Source of the DNA: JAXDLK01 sp034666665
Lineage (GTDB): Bacteria; Desulfobacterota; Binatia; JACPRU01
Length of the DNA stretch: 24,242 nt
Assembly: GCA_034666665.1 (NCBI GenBank)
Contig: JAXDLK010000159.1
Coordinates: forward strand, 1 to 24,242
Reading direction: 5' to 3'
The stretch's first letter is position 1. The number at the start of each line of letters is the position of its first letter. Below are positions 1 to 7,090 of the stretch, piece by piece. The translations under genes were made by a program, and so were the position numbers. Below the pieces are notes generated by a model, which did not search any database, was not told the origin of the DNA, and saw only the letters and a list, made by a program, of their open reading frames with translations.

Positions 1-39
1 CGGTTCGCCGCGCACCAGCTCAGAGAGCGACGCGATCAT
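1..39 (-). CDS. N-terminal fragment of an unidentified protein, cut by the window start
   Basis: On the minus strand an ATG at 39-37 overlaps the TGA stop of the preceding membrane-protein gene in the arrangement TGATG. The frame stays open to the window edge and reads MIASLSELVRGEP. Such stop/start overlap usually marks a translationally coupled next gene in the same operon. Only 13 codons are visible, so no function can be assigned, and a chance open frame cannot be excluded. Confidence 0.4.
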   Translation of the reverse strand, partial: MIASLSELVRGEP

Positions 40-1916
40 CACCTACCGTGGGTCGGGCGGTCGCTGCTTCGCGGCCCGCGGTCGTCGCGATCCAGCGTCG
101 GTCGTACACCCATCGGGGAAGCGATCAGCCGCAGGACCTGAAATCCGCCGTTCGCGTACGCCAGCGGGTCGGTCGCGCCACGGTCTCGCGGGACGATCCA
201 ATAGTCGATGCGGTACCGGCGCCGGAGCGTCTCGACGCGTTCGCGGTCCACCCCATCGTAGCGGATGCGACCGACGTCGATCGCGCGGAGGCGCGCGAGC
301 CATTCGGTCACGTAAGACGGTTGCCACAGCATCGCCGCACCATCCTTCCACGTCACGAACACCGACCGGCGCGACAGGCCGCGGAACGCACCCCATCCCG
401 GCGTGTATGGGTCGATCAAGAAGACCGCGTCCTTTGCGGTTCGGTGGCAGGCCCACTCGGCGACGTCGCGCACTGCCGGGGAAGGCCGCCGCAGCACTCC
501 TCCGAGGACCTCTGGCCGTGCGGCACCAACGCTCGACGCTACCACCGACCCCCCGTCCGACACGCGCGATACCCATGCACCGCTTCCGGCCAACAGGACG
601 GTGACGATGCAGCTCACGATCGCGGCCTGCGAACCTGGGCCGGCTTCGATCGTGCGGCTGCCGGCGCGAAGAGCGCGGTGTGCGATCGCGAAGACGAGGA
701 TTGCGACGAGCGCCAGATCCGCACGCCGGAAACACGTACCGACCACGAACACCGCCAAGACGAAGATCGTCCCCCGGACGAGGGCGCCGCATTCGCCGGC
801 GGGCATGCGTTCGCCTCGTTCGACGACGTTCGCGAGCACCGCGATCACGTACACGATCGCGTAGCAGGTCCACAGATCGAGTGATCGCGCCGGCTGAAGC
901 GCGATCAGGCTCGGAATTCGCACGGCGCGCGCGTCCACCACCGCGGCGACGAACCAGAGGAGATAGACGATGCTCCAGGCGAGCGTGAAACGAAAAGCGC
1001 GCGAGCGGGCACCGTCTGCCGCCACCGCCGCAAGCGGAATCCCGATCAGCAGGGCTGCGAGCTTCGTGAGCTGTGCCCGCGGCCAGTACTCGGGGAAGAA
1101 ATGATGCGGGTAATAGGTCTCGAGGGCATGGACCCAAACGTCGAAGCCCACTGCGGATGCACCGATGACGCGCGTGGAGCGTACGAGCACCGGGGACGCG
1201 ACGACGGCGAGCAGGGCGAGCGGCCCGATCGCGCGACGCAGCTCTCGCCCCCGGCCCTCCGCGATCGCGGCCGCCCCCAGGTAGGTGAGCGCAAACGCGC
1301 CGTACATGAGGTTGCAGTCGATGCCCAGACCCGTCCACACTGCACACGTCCACCATCGGCCCTCGATCAGCGCCGCCATCCCGAGCAGGAACAGAGCGAC
1401 GGCGATCGCCGTGTGATCGAGCTCGGAGCTGATGATCGTGCCGCTGGCGAAGAGCGGTTCCGGCATCAGCGCCATCATCGCGGACGCGCCGACGACGGCG
1501 AGGTTGCTCTGCGGCCTCACCGCCCGAGCGAGCCTTCCTGCCGCCCAGATCGACAATCCGCGCTGCACGAACGAGAGCGACAGGAACAAGGGCTCGACCG
1601 GAATGAAGCGAGCCAGCGGCGCGACGACGTACCACAGCATCGACACGTAGTTCGGCAGCGTCGCTGCGAAGGGATCGTGCGGATAGGCGGAGGGATCGTC
1701 GATCAGGACGACCAGCGGTACGTGCAACTCGTCGTTCAAGTAAGGAGCGAGTACCGCGACGCCGGAAAGCAGGATCGAGCCGGCGTACAGCGCCAGCTGC
1801 ATGGGAAAGATTCGAGCCGGCTTCACGCGGTCGGCTGTGCGGTCTCCGACGATGACTGCCTCCAACCCGGTGACCTGCGCGATCGATCGACGGGAGGTGC
1901 CGTCATGAGGAAACAT
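39..1916 (-). CDS. Polytopic membrane protein, possibly DUF6798-like or GT-C-like, function unknown
   Basis: The 625-residue product has about ten to twelve hydrophobic segments between residues ~40 and ~465. A soluble C-terminal region of about 150 residues follows. That region contains a stretch reading FRGLSRRSVFVTWKDGA (about residues 515-531), then AMLW and an EW pair. This pattern resembles the end of DUF6798-type bacterial membrane proteins, where a similar FR...R.VFV.WK motif follows the last helix. The overall shape (many helices, then a soluble tail) also resembles GT-C glycosyltransferases, but I see no early DE or DD loop motif that would support catalysis. The ATG at 1916 is the longest start; the Met at 1802 begins just before the first helix and is an alternative. 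The gene lies downstream of the tRNA terminator and overlaps the start of the next gene. The reading frame is secure, the function is not. Confidence 0.8.
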   Translation of the reverse strand: MFPHDGTSRRSIAQVTGLEAVIVGDRTADRVKPARIFPMQLALYAGSILLSGVAVLAPYLNDELHVPLVVLIDDPSAYPHDPFAATLPNYVSMLWYVVAPLARFIPVEPLFLSLSFVQRGLSIWAAGRLARAVRPQSNLAVVGASAMMALMPEPLFASGTIISSELDHTAIAVALFLLGMAALIEGRWWTCAVWTGLGIDCNLMYGAFALTYLGAAAIAEGRGRELRRAIGPLALLAVVASPVLVRSTRVIGASAVGFDVWVHALETYYPHHFFPEYWPRAQLTKLAALLIGIPLAAVAADGARSRAFRFTLAWSIVYLLWFVAAVVDARAVRIPSLIALQPARSLDLWTCYAIVYVIAVLANVVERGERMPAGECGALVRGTIFVLAVFVVGTCFRRADLALVAILVFAIAHRALRAGSRTIEAGPGSQAAIVSCIVTVLLAGSGAWVSRVSDGGSVVASSVGAARPEVLGGVLRRPSPAVRDVAEWACHRTAKDAVFLIDPYTPGWGAFRGLSRRSVFVTWKDGAAMLWQPSYVTEWLARLRAIDVGRIRYDGVDRERVETLRRRYRIDYWIVPRDRGATDPLAYANGGFQVLRLIASPMGVRPTLDRDDRGPRSSDRPTHGR

Positions 1917-1992
1917 TGCGTCGGCGTCGAGAGATCCCCGCGTCGTTGCGCTTCGTGTAGCCGGCTCTCGACCGCCCGTTCCGTCAAACGCA

Positions 1993-2026
1993 GACGGCCT
2001 CCTCGGCGGTCAGCCGGGAGGCCGTC
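1993..2026 (-). terminator. Hairpin terminator of the tRNA-fMet gene
   Basis: The arms GACGGCCTCC (1993-2002) and GGAGGCCGTC (2017-2026) are perfectly complementary. An inner CGGC/GCCG extension gives a 14-bp stem with one bulged base and a five-base loop. Read on the minus strand, the stem is followed by TGCGTTTG, a short T-rich stretch; nothing T-rich follows on the plus strand. It lies 16 bases after the tRNA 3' end, so it most likely ends tRNA transcription and insulates the next gene. The T-tract is weak. Confidence 0.7.
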
Positions 2027-2041
2027 AGTGCGACTGGATCA

Positions 2042-2115
<74 letters not shown>

Positions 2116-2148
2116 CATCGCTGCGACATCGCAGCTTGGACCTGGTTG

Positions 2149-2175
2149 ACTATCGGCGCCCCCTCGCGAAGTCAA
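2149..2175 (-). promoter_or_regulatory. Putative sigma70-type promoter of tRNA-fMet
   Basis: On the minus strand TTGACT (2175-2170) matches the -35 consensus in five of six positions. GATAGT (2154-2149) lies 15 bases downstream; TAGTCA, shifted by two bases, would give a 17-base spacer but a poorer match. The predicted start is about 25-30 bases before the mature tRNA 5' end. The -35 box overlaps the rluB stop codon. A perfect GCTGCGA/TCGCAGC inverted repeat (2120-2135) lies in the pre-tRNA leader. Confidence 0.45.
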
Positions 2176-2966
2176 GGTGATGTCCGCCTGCGTCGCGCCG
2201 TCTTCGTCTGCCGCGGGATCAAGCCGACCTCCTGGCGCAGGCGCTCGACCTCCTCGCTGGTGAGCTCCCGGATTTCGCCGGCACGGAGCTGCCCGAGGCC
2301 GAGCGGCCCGAAGCGCACCCGGACCAGCCGCTCGACGGGAAAGCCCACCGCTTCACACATGCGACGGATCTCGCGGCGGCGGCCTTCGCGGATCGTGATC
2401 CGCAGCCATGATTTCTTCGGCAGCCGGATCTCGAGCTCCACCTGCGCGGGGCCGGTGACACCCTCTTCCAGTTTGACGCCCTTGCGGAGCCGCGCCACCG
2501 CTTCCGCGCTCGGACGACCACGAACCTTCACGCGGTAGGTGCGCGGGATGCGGTAGCGCGGATGCATGAGCCGCATCGCGAGCTCGCCGTCGTTGGTGAG
2601 CAGCAGAAGCCCGGAAGAATGGAAATCGAGGCGACCGACGGGAAACACGCGCGCGGCCGACCGCGGCAGCAGCTTGGCAACCGTGGGCCGCCCTTCCGGA
2701 TCGTCGAGCGTGGTGACCACGCCATCCGGCTTGTGCATCAGCAAGTAGGCGCGCTCCGAGGGTCTGACTCTCTCCCCGTCGAGGCGGACGTCGTCTTCGA
2801 TCGGATCGGCGCGCACGCCGAGCTCCGTCACGACCGCACCGTTGACGCTCACGCGACCGCTGCGGATGAGCTCTTCGGCGGAGCGGCGCGACGCGATGCC
2901 GGCGCTGGCGAGCACCTTCTGCAGGCGCTCAGGACGCGTCGGAGGGATCGGCGGACGCATCGGCAT
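2172..2966 (-). CDS. rluB: Ribosomal large subunit pseudouridine synthase, RsuA/RluB family
   Basis: The product isomerises a uridine to pseudouridine in 23S rRNA, by homology the RluB site. With the ATG at 2966 it is 264 residues. An S4 RNA-binding domain begins at residue ~14 (RLQKVLASAGIASRRSAEEL). The synthase domain has the signature GRLDFHSSGLLLLTNDG, with catalytic Asp114. REGRRREIRRM near residues 194-203 is also typical of the RsuA/RluB/RluE/RluF branch. The frame is open further upstream, but that part is the shadow of scpB, so the start was placed just before the S4 domain; the Met at 2960 is equally possible. The gene overlaps the end of scpB by 38 bases. The scpA-scpB-rluB order is widely conserved and favours RluB over RsuA. 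The Arg/Lys-rich tail is common in this family. Confidence 0.92.
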   Translation of the reverse strand: MPMRPPIPPTRPERLQKVLASAGIASRRSAEELIRSGRVSVNGAVVTELGVRADPIEDDVRLDGERVRPSERAYLLMHKPDGVVTTLDDPEGRPTVAKLLPRSAARVFPVGRLDFHSSGLLLLTNDGELAMRLMHPRYRIPRTYRVKVRGRPSAEAVARLRKGVKLEEGVTGPAQVELEIRLPKKSWLRITIREGRRREIRRMCEAVGFPVERLVRVRFGPLGLGQLRAGEIRELTSEEVERLRQEVGLIPRQTKTARRRRTSP

Positions 2967-3654
2967 CTCGCGTCGAAACCGGTTCCTCTGTGGCCACGTC
3001 CCCGCCGCCGGCATCGGTGATGGTGAGCTCCGAGCCTTCCGGCGCGAGCGACGCGAGGGCGCGCTCGAGCCGCTCGATGGGAGCACCGACCTCGCCGAGA
3101 GGCGGAAGCGACGAGAGGTCCTTCAAGCCGAAGAGCTCGAGGAACTCCGCGGTGGTGCCGTAGAGCAGCGGCCGCCCGACCGCTTCCTTCCGCTCGGTGA
3201 CGCGCAGGAGCCGGCGTTCGAGCAGCGTGGCCAGCACCGCGTCCGCATCGACTCCACGGATCGCCTCGATCTCGGCGCGCGTCACCGGCTGGCGATAGGC
3301 GACGATCGCCAGGGTCTCGAGCGCGGCGCGCGACAGGCGGAGCGGGCGCAGCTGATGGAGCGTCTTGACGAAGTCGGCGTGGGCGATCGCGGTGCGGAGC
3401 TGCCAGCCGCCGGCGACCTCGAGCAGTCGGAACCCGCGGTCGTCCCGCTCGTACTCCCGTGCGAGCTCCTCGAGCACCCGCACGATCTCGCGGCGGTCGT
3501 ATCCCGGAAGCACCTGCGCGATGCGGGCGACGGCCAGCGGATCGCCGGCGGAGAAGAGCAGGCTTTCCAGGATCGAGCGCAGGCGCGGCGATCCCTCGGC
3601 AGGCCGTTCGCCTGCTTCCGCGTCACTCACGGTACTCGTCACGGAACTCGTCAC
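2929..3654 (-). CDS. scpB: Segregation and condensation protein B
   Basis: ScpB is the winged-helix (kite) subunit that dimerises and binds ScpA in the SMC-ScpAB condensin, acting on replicated chromosome origins. The product has two winged-helix domains. The first begins at RSILESLLFSAGDPL, the second around LSRAALETLAIVAYRQPVTR, and family motifs such as GRPLLYGTT and FLELFGLKDLSSLPPL follow. The Asp/Ala-rich tail is typical. No ATG starts the frame. Three in-frame GTG codons (starts at 3654, 3642 and 3630) sit in a triplicated 12-base repeat. I chose 3654 because GGGAGGAG at 3672-3665 lies ten bases upstream; the GTG at 3630 would give 233 residues and an 8-base overlap with scpA. The gene overlaps scpA upstream and rluB downstream. 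Confidence 0.9.
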   Translation of the reverse strand: MTSSVTSTVSDAEAGERPAEGSPRLRSILESLLFSAGDPLAVARIAQVLPGYDRREIVRVLEELAREYERDDRGFRLLEVAGGWQLRTAIAHADFVKTLHQLRPLRLSRAALETLAIVAYRQPVTRAEIEAIRGVDADAVLATLLERRLLRVTERKEAVGRPLLYGTTAEFLELFGLKDLSSLPPLGEVGAPIERLERALASLAPEGSELTITDAGGGDVATEEPVSTRDADASADPSDAS

Positions 3655-4414
3655 GGAACTCGAGCTCCTCCCGTCCGCGGGCGTCGTCGGCGAGCGCCAG
3701 CTCGATCGGGTCGAACGATCCCGCCTGCACCGCGACCACGACCGAGCGCCGGACCAGCTCGAGGAGCGCGAGGAACGTGACGATCCACTCGTGGCGTGTC
3801 GGCGACGCGGAGAGCAGGCTCTCGAACCGCACCGGTCCCCGATCGAGCTGCTCGAGCATCGTGCGGATCCGCGCGGCGATCGAGATCCTCTCCGGAACGA
3901 TCGATTGGGTGCGCTCCTCCGGAAGCCGCGCGAGCATCGCCAGGAACGCCTGGAGGAGGTCGTCGACCGAGAGCCTGCGGAGCGCCCGCGGCTCGCCCGA
4001 TCGGTCCTCCGGTGCCGTCGGCTCACGCCGGAAGACGTCGCGGTCGAGAATCTCGCGTTCGGCGAGGCCCCGCGCCGCCTCGCGGTAACGCTGGTACTCC
4101 TCGAGCTGGCGGACGAGATCGCTTCGCGGATCCTCCGCTTCGTCCTCCTCGGACTCCCCCGGCGGCAGCAGCATCTGCGATTTGATGTGCAGCAGCGTCG
4201 CGGCCATCACCAGGTACTCGCCGGCGAGATCGAGGTTCAGCTCTTCGAGCAGATCGAGCATCGCCAGGTACTGGCCGGTGATCTCGGCGATCGGGATGTC
4301 ATGGACGTCGACCTCGCTCCGCTTGATCAAGTGCAGCAACAGATCGAGCGGCCCCTCGAAGATCTCGAGTCGGAAGCGAGGGCTGGCGAGCGCGGACGCG
4401 GAAGTCGTTCTCAT
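3623..4414 (-). CDS. scpA: Segregation and condensation protein A
   Basis: ScpA is the kleisin subunit that bridges the SMC heads in bacterial condensin. The 263-residue product has the classic N-terminal kleisin motif FEGPLDLLLHLI at residues ~19-30. HIKSQMLLPP and an acidic linker follow, then a C-terminal winged-helix region (FLALLELVRR). Start: ATG at 4414-4412 overlaps the trpS stop as ATGA, indicating translational coupling. The frame is open upstream, but that part is a trpS shadow. The last twelve codons carry a 12-base triplication (EFRD EFRD EYRE). The length is normal for the family. The conserved neighbour order makes the call secure. Confidence 0.95.
   Translation of the reverse strand: MRTTSASALASPRFRLEIFEGPLDLLLHLIKRSEVDVHDIPIAEITGQYLAMLDLLEELNLDLAGEYLVMAATLLHIKSQMLLPPGESEEDEAEDPRSDLVRQLEEYQRYREAARGLAEREILDRDVFRREPTAPEDRSGEPRALRRLSVDDLLQAFLAMLARLPEERTQSIVPERISIAARIRTMLEQLDRGPVRFESLLSASPTRHEWIVTFLALLELVRRSVVVAVQAGSFDPIELALADDARGREELEFRDEFRDEYRE
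3626..3661 (-). repeat. Three tandem 12-base repeats at the scpA end / scpB start
   Basis: Read on the minus strand the units are GAGTTCCGTGAC, GAGTTCCGTGAC and GAGTACCGTGAG, followed directly by the scpA stop TGA. In scpA they encode EFRD, EFRD, EYRE. In the scpB frame each unit supplies one GTG codon, so the repeat creates three possible scpB starts spaced four codons apart. Confidence 0.85.
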
Positions 4415-5424
4415 GCGAGACCCATCGCCGTCCGCACTTCGCCGAGGGTCGCCGCGGCCACCTCGCCGGCGCGCCGGTTGCCGTCCTCGAGAACGCCGTC
4501 CACGACATCCGGGCGCGCGTCGATCGCCCGCCGGCGCTCCTGGATCGGCTGCAGGTCGGCGATCACGTGGCGGATCATGATCTTCTTGCATTCGAGGCAG
4601 CCGATCGAGGCGGTCTTGCAGCCGCGCTCCTGGTACGCGAGCTCCTCGGGCGTGCAGTAGATCTTGTGGAAGCTCTGGTACGCGGGGCAATCCTTCGGAT
4701 CGCCGGGATCCGTCCGTCGCGCGCGCCGCGGGTCGGTCATCATGCGCGAGAGCTTGGCATCCACCTCTTCCGGGGGGTCGGACAGGAACACGGCGTTGTT
4801 GTAGCTCTTGCTCATCTTGCGGCCGTCGGTTCCGGCGATCTTCGGAGCCTCGCTGAGGATCGCCTGCGGCTCCGGAAAAACCGCGCCGTAAACGTGATTG
4901 AAGCGCCGGGCGATCTCGCGCATGAGCTCGAGGTGCGGCACCTGATCCGCGCCGACGGGCACTCCGGTCCCTTTGTAGAGGAGCACGTCGGCAGCCTGAA
5001 GCACGGGATAGCCGAGGAGACCGTAGTTGAGCTTCGTCATCTCGCTCTCGTCATCCGACTGGATGAGCCCGAGCTCCCGCGCCTGCTCCTTGATCGTCGG
5101 GTTCCGCAGCAGCCAGGGCACGGGCGTGATCATCGAGAAGAGCAGATGCAGCTCCGCATGCTCGCGCACCGAGGACTGGCGGAAGAGCACGGAGCGCTCC
5201 GGATCGAGCCCGACGGCCAGCCAGTCGGCGACCATCTCGCGGGTGCTCGCAGTGACGCCGCGGGTGTCCTCCCACCCGGTCGTGAGCGCGTGCCAGTCGG
5301 CGACGAAGTAGAAGGTTCGATAGCTCTCCTGGAGGCGCACCCAGTTGCGCAGCGTGCCGAGGAGGTGGCCGAGGTGGAGCCGCCCGGTCGGGCGGAAGCC
5401 GCTGACGAGCGTCTCACCCGCCAT
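4411..5424 (-). CDS. trpS: Tryptophanyl-tRNA synthetase, with [4Fe-4S]-type cysteine motif
   Basis: The enzyme charges tRNA-Trp with tryptophan in the cytoplasm. The 337-residue product shows the class I signatures HLGH at residues 17-20 (HIGH box) and KMSKS at 203-207, plus GADQVPHLEL, where tryptophan and ATP are bound. Four cysteines at 246, 269, 276 and 279 follow the KMSKS loop with spacing C-x22-C-x6-C-x2-C. This is the spacing known for the [4Fe-4S]-binding TrpRS of Thermotoga maritima. The ATG at 5424 begins directly before the Rossmann fold. The gene overlaps the M50 protease gene by 11 bases upstream and scpA by four bases (ATGA) downstream. Length and motifs are complete, so the gene looks intact. 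Confidence 0.97.
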   Translation of the reverse strand: MAGETLVSGFRPTGRLHLGHLLGTLRNWVRLQESYRTFYFVADWHALTTGWEDTRGVTASTREMVADWLAVGLDPERSVLFRQSSVREHAELHLLFSMITPVPWLLRNPTIKEQARELGLIQSDDESEMTKLNYGLLGYPVLQAADVLLYKGTGVPVGADQVPHLELMREIARRFNHVYGAVFPEPQAILSEAPKIAGTDGRKMSKSYNNAVFLSDPPEEVDAKLSRMMTDPRRARRTDPGDPKDCPAYQSFHKIYCTPEELAYQERGCKTASIGCLECKKIMIRHVIADLQPIQERRRAIDARPDVVDGVLEDGNRRAGEVAAATLGEVRTAMGLA

Positions 5425-6091
5425 GACTCGCCCGGAACGGCGGCAGCAGGATCGAGAGCAAGAGCTGGATCGGCGCGTGCAGAAAGACGCCGAGCGAATT
5501 CGTCATCAAAAGCGCGATCAGCACCAGGAACCCGAACGGCTCGATCCGCTGGAACCGCCTCGCGAGCGCTACCGGCAAGAGTCCGGTCAGGACCCGGCCG
5601 CCGTCGAGCGGCGGAATCGGCAACAGGTTGAACACGCCGAGGAAGACGTTCATCTGCACGCCCGCGAACGCCATCAGCGCGAGCGGATGGACGACCGAGC
5701 GCGCGATCGTTCCCGCGCCGTCCCCGGACGTCGAGAGCAGCACCCGCAGAGCGACCGCCGCGCCGACGGCGATCACCAGATTCGTCAGCGGCCCCGCCGC
5801 CGCGACCAGCACCATGTCGCGCCGCGGGTTCCCGAGGTTCTGATAGTTCACCGGCACCGGCTTCGCCCACCCGAAAAGCAGTCCGCTGCCGGACACCAGC
5901 AGAAACAGCGGGACGATCACCGTGCCGATCGGGTCGACGTGCGCGAGGGGGTTCAGCGTCAAACGTCCGCGCAACGCCGCGGTGGGGTCGCCGAGCCAGT
6001 TCGCGACGTAGCCGTGAGCCACCTCGTGAAAAACCACAGCAACCAGAATCGGGAGGATCCAGAGCGAGATCTGCTGCAGCGAGTCCTGCAC
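5414..6091 (-). CDS. Site-2 protease family (M50) membrane metalloprotease
   Basis: This 225-residue protein is a minimal rhomboid-like-sized S2P protease with about five to six membrane helices. The zinc motif HEVAH is at residues 22-26. The third ligand region, NLLPIPPLDGGRVL, carries Asp163. The compact form without a PDZ domain matches the YwhC/Rv-type group of M50 proteins often found between xerD-like genes and trpS-scpAB. The start is a GTG at 6091; the nearest upstream ATG is in a different frame, and no strong ribosome-binding site is visible. It overlaps trpS by 11 bases. The substrate is unknown; the family cleaves membrane-embedded proteins such as anti-sigma factors. Confidence 0.9.
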   Translation of the reverse strand: MQDSLQQISLWILPILVAVVFHEVAHGYVANWLGDPTAALRGRLTLNPLAHVDPIGTVIVPLFLLVSGSGLLFGWAKPVPVNYQNLGNPRRDMVLVAAAGPLTNLVIAVGAAVALRVLLSTSGDGAGTIARSVVHPLALMAFAGVQMNVFLGVFNLLPIPPLDGGRVLTGLLPVALARRFQRIEPFGFLVLIALLMTNSLGVFLHAPIQLLLSILLPPFRASHGG

Positions 6092-6151
6092 CCGCGCGAG
6101 CTTGTAACATCGGGGTATCGGAGGCGCAACGCGAGCTCCCGCAACGCGCCG

Positions 6152-7090
6152 TCACTCGTCTGCGGCGGCGCGCTCTCGCCGCTGCGCGCGCGGATGATGC
6201 CGGCGATGCACCTCGCGGAGCCGCTTGCGCGCGACCTCGGTGTAGATCTGCGTGGTGCCGACGTCGACGTGGCCGAGCATCGCCTGCACGGCGCGGAGAT
6301 CCGCGCCGCCTTCGAGGAGGTGGGTCGCGAACGAGTGACGCAGGCGGTGCGGGCTCACGGCCGGAAGGCCGAGGGTGCGCGCGCGTGATCGCAGCATCTT
6401 CCAGAATCCCTGACGCGTCATGCGGCGCCCGCGGCGGGTGACGAAGACGTGTGGACTCGCGCGGCCACGCAGGAGCGACCCTCGATCCTCCACCAGGTAC
6501 GCGCGCAGGGCATCGCGCGCGCGGCCGCCGATCGGCACCGCGCGCTCCTTGCTGCCCTTGCCGAAGGCGATCACGTATCCGCCGTCCAGGTTGACCTGCT
6601 CGAGGCGGAGGCAGACGAGCTCCGTCACGCGAAGCCCCGCACCGTAGAGGGTCTCGAGCATCGCTCGGTCGCGTGCGCCGAGCGGCCCGTCGACGGCGGC
6701 CTCGAGCAAGGTGCGAACGTCTTCCCGCGACCACGGCCGCGGGAGGCGCCGCGGAAGACGCCCGAGACGGAGCTCCGCGGCGGGACTTCGAGGGACCGCT
6801 CCCTCCGCTTCGAGAAAGCGGAACCAGCCGCGCGCCGCCGAGAAGCGGCGCGCGACGGTCGCGGCGCCGAGCTTCTCGGACCGGAGCGCGCCGAGGAACT
6901 CCGTCAGATCGGCGGGGCGGACGTCCTCGGGGGCGAGCCGCCGGCGCCGCGACAGGAAGCCCGCCAGCACCGCCAGGTCACGCCCGTACGCGTCGAGCGT
7001 GTTCCGCGAGAGCCCACGGGACGATGCCAGGAACGCGAGATACGCGTCGACCCACGAGTCGAGGAGCGCCGGCTCACGCGTTCGCGGCAT
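6152..7090 (-). CDS. xerD: Site-specific tyrosine recombinase XerD
   Basis: XerD with XerC resolves chromosome dimers at dif sites near the division septum. With the ATG at 7090 the product is 312 residues, normal for Xer proteins. An N-terminal SAM-like DNA-binding domain (residues ~10-95) precedes the catalytic domain. The catalytic set is complete: Arg154 (GAGLRVTELV), Lys178 (GKGSKER), His248 and Arg251 (HRLRHSFATH), His274 (LGHVDVGTTQ) and nucleophile Tyr283. The C-terminal REVHRRHHPRA resembles XerD rather than XerC. The gene overlaps the glnD end by 17 bases; GAGGAG lies 16 bases before the start, a long spacing. XerC is the main alternative. Confidence 0.9.
   Translation of the reverse strand: MPRTREPALLDSWVDAYLAFLASSRGLSRNTLDAYGRDLAVLAGFLSRRRRLAPEDVRPADLTEFLGALRSEKLGAATVARRFSAARGWFRFLEAEGAVPRSPAAELRLGRLPRRLPRPWSREDVRTLLEAAVDGPLGARDRAMLETLYGAGLRVTELVCLRLEQVNLDGGYVIAFGKGSKERAVPIGGRARDALRAYLVEDRGSLLRGRASPHVFVTRRGRRMTRQGFWKMLRSRARTLGLPAVSPHRLRHSFATHLLEGGADLRAVQAMLGHVDVGTTQIYTEVARKRLREVHRRHHPRAQRRERAAADE

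Noticed and set aside
5130..6734. Minus-strand open frame of 534 codons overlapping trpS, M50 and xerD
   Set aside because: It is an out-of-frame Arg/Ala-rich shadow of three genes with complete catalytic motifs.
6152..7090. XerD-like recombinase as evidence of an integrated element
   Set aside because: The C-terminal HPRA region, full Xer length and position among core genes fit chromosomal XerD. No attachment repeats or phage genes are nearby, and the tRNA gene 4 kb away is not interrupted or duplicated.
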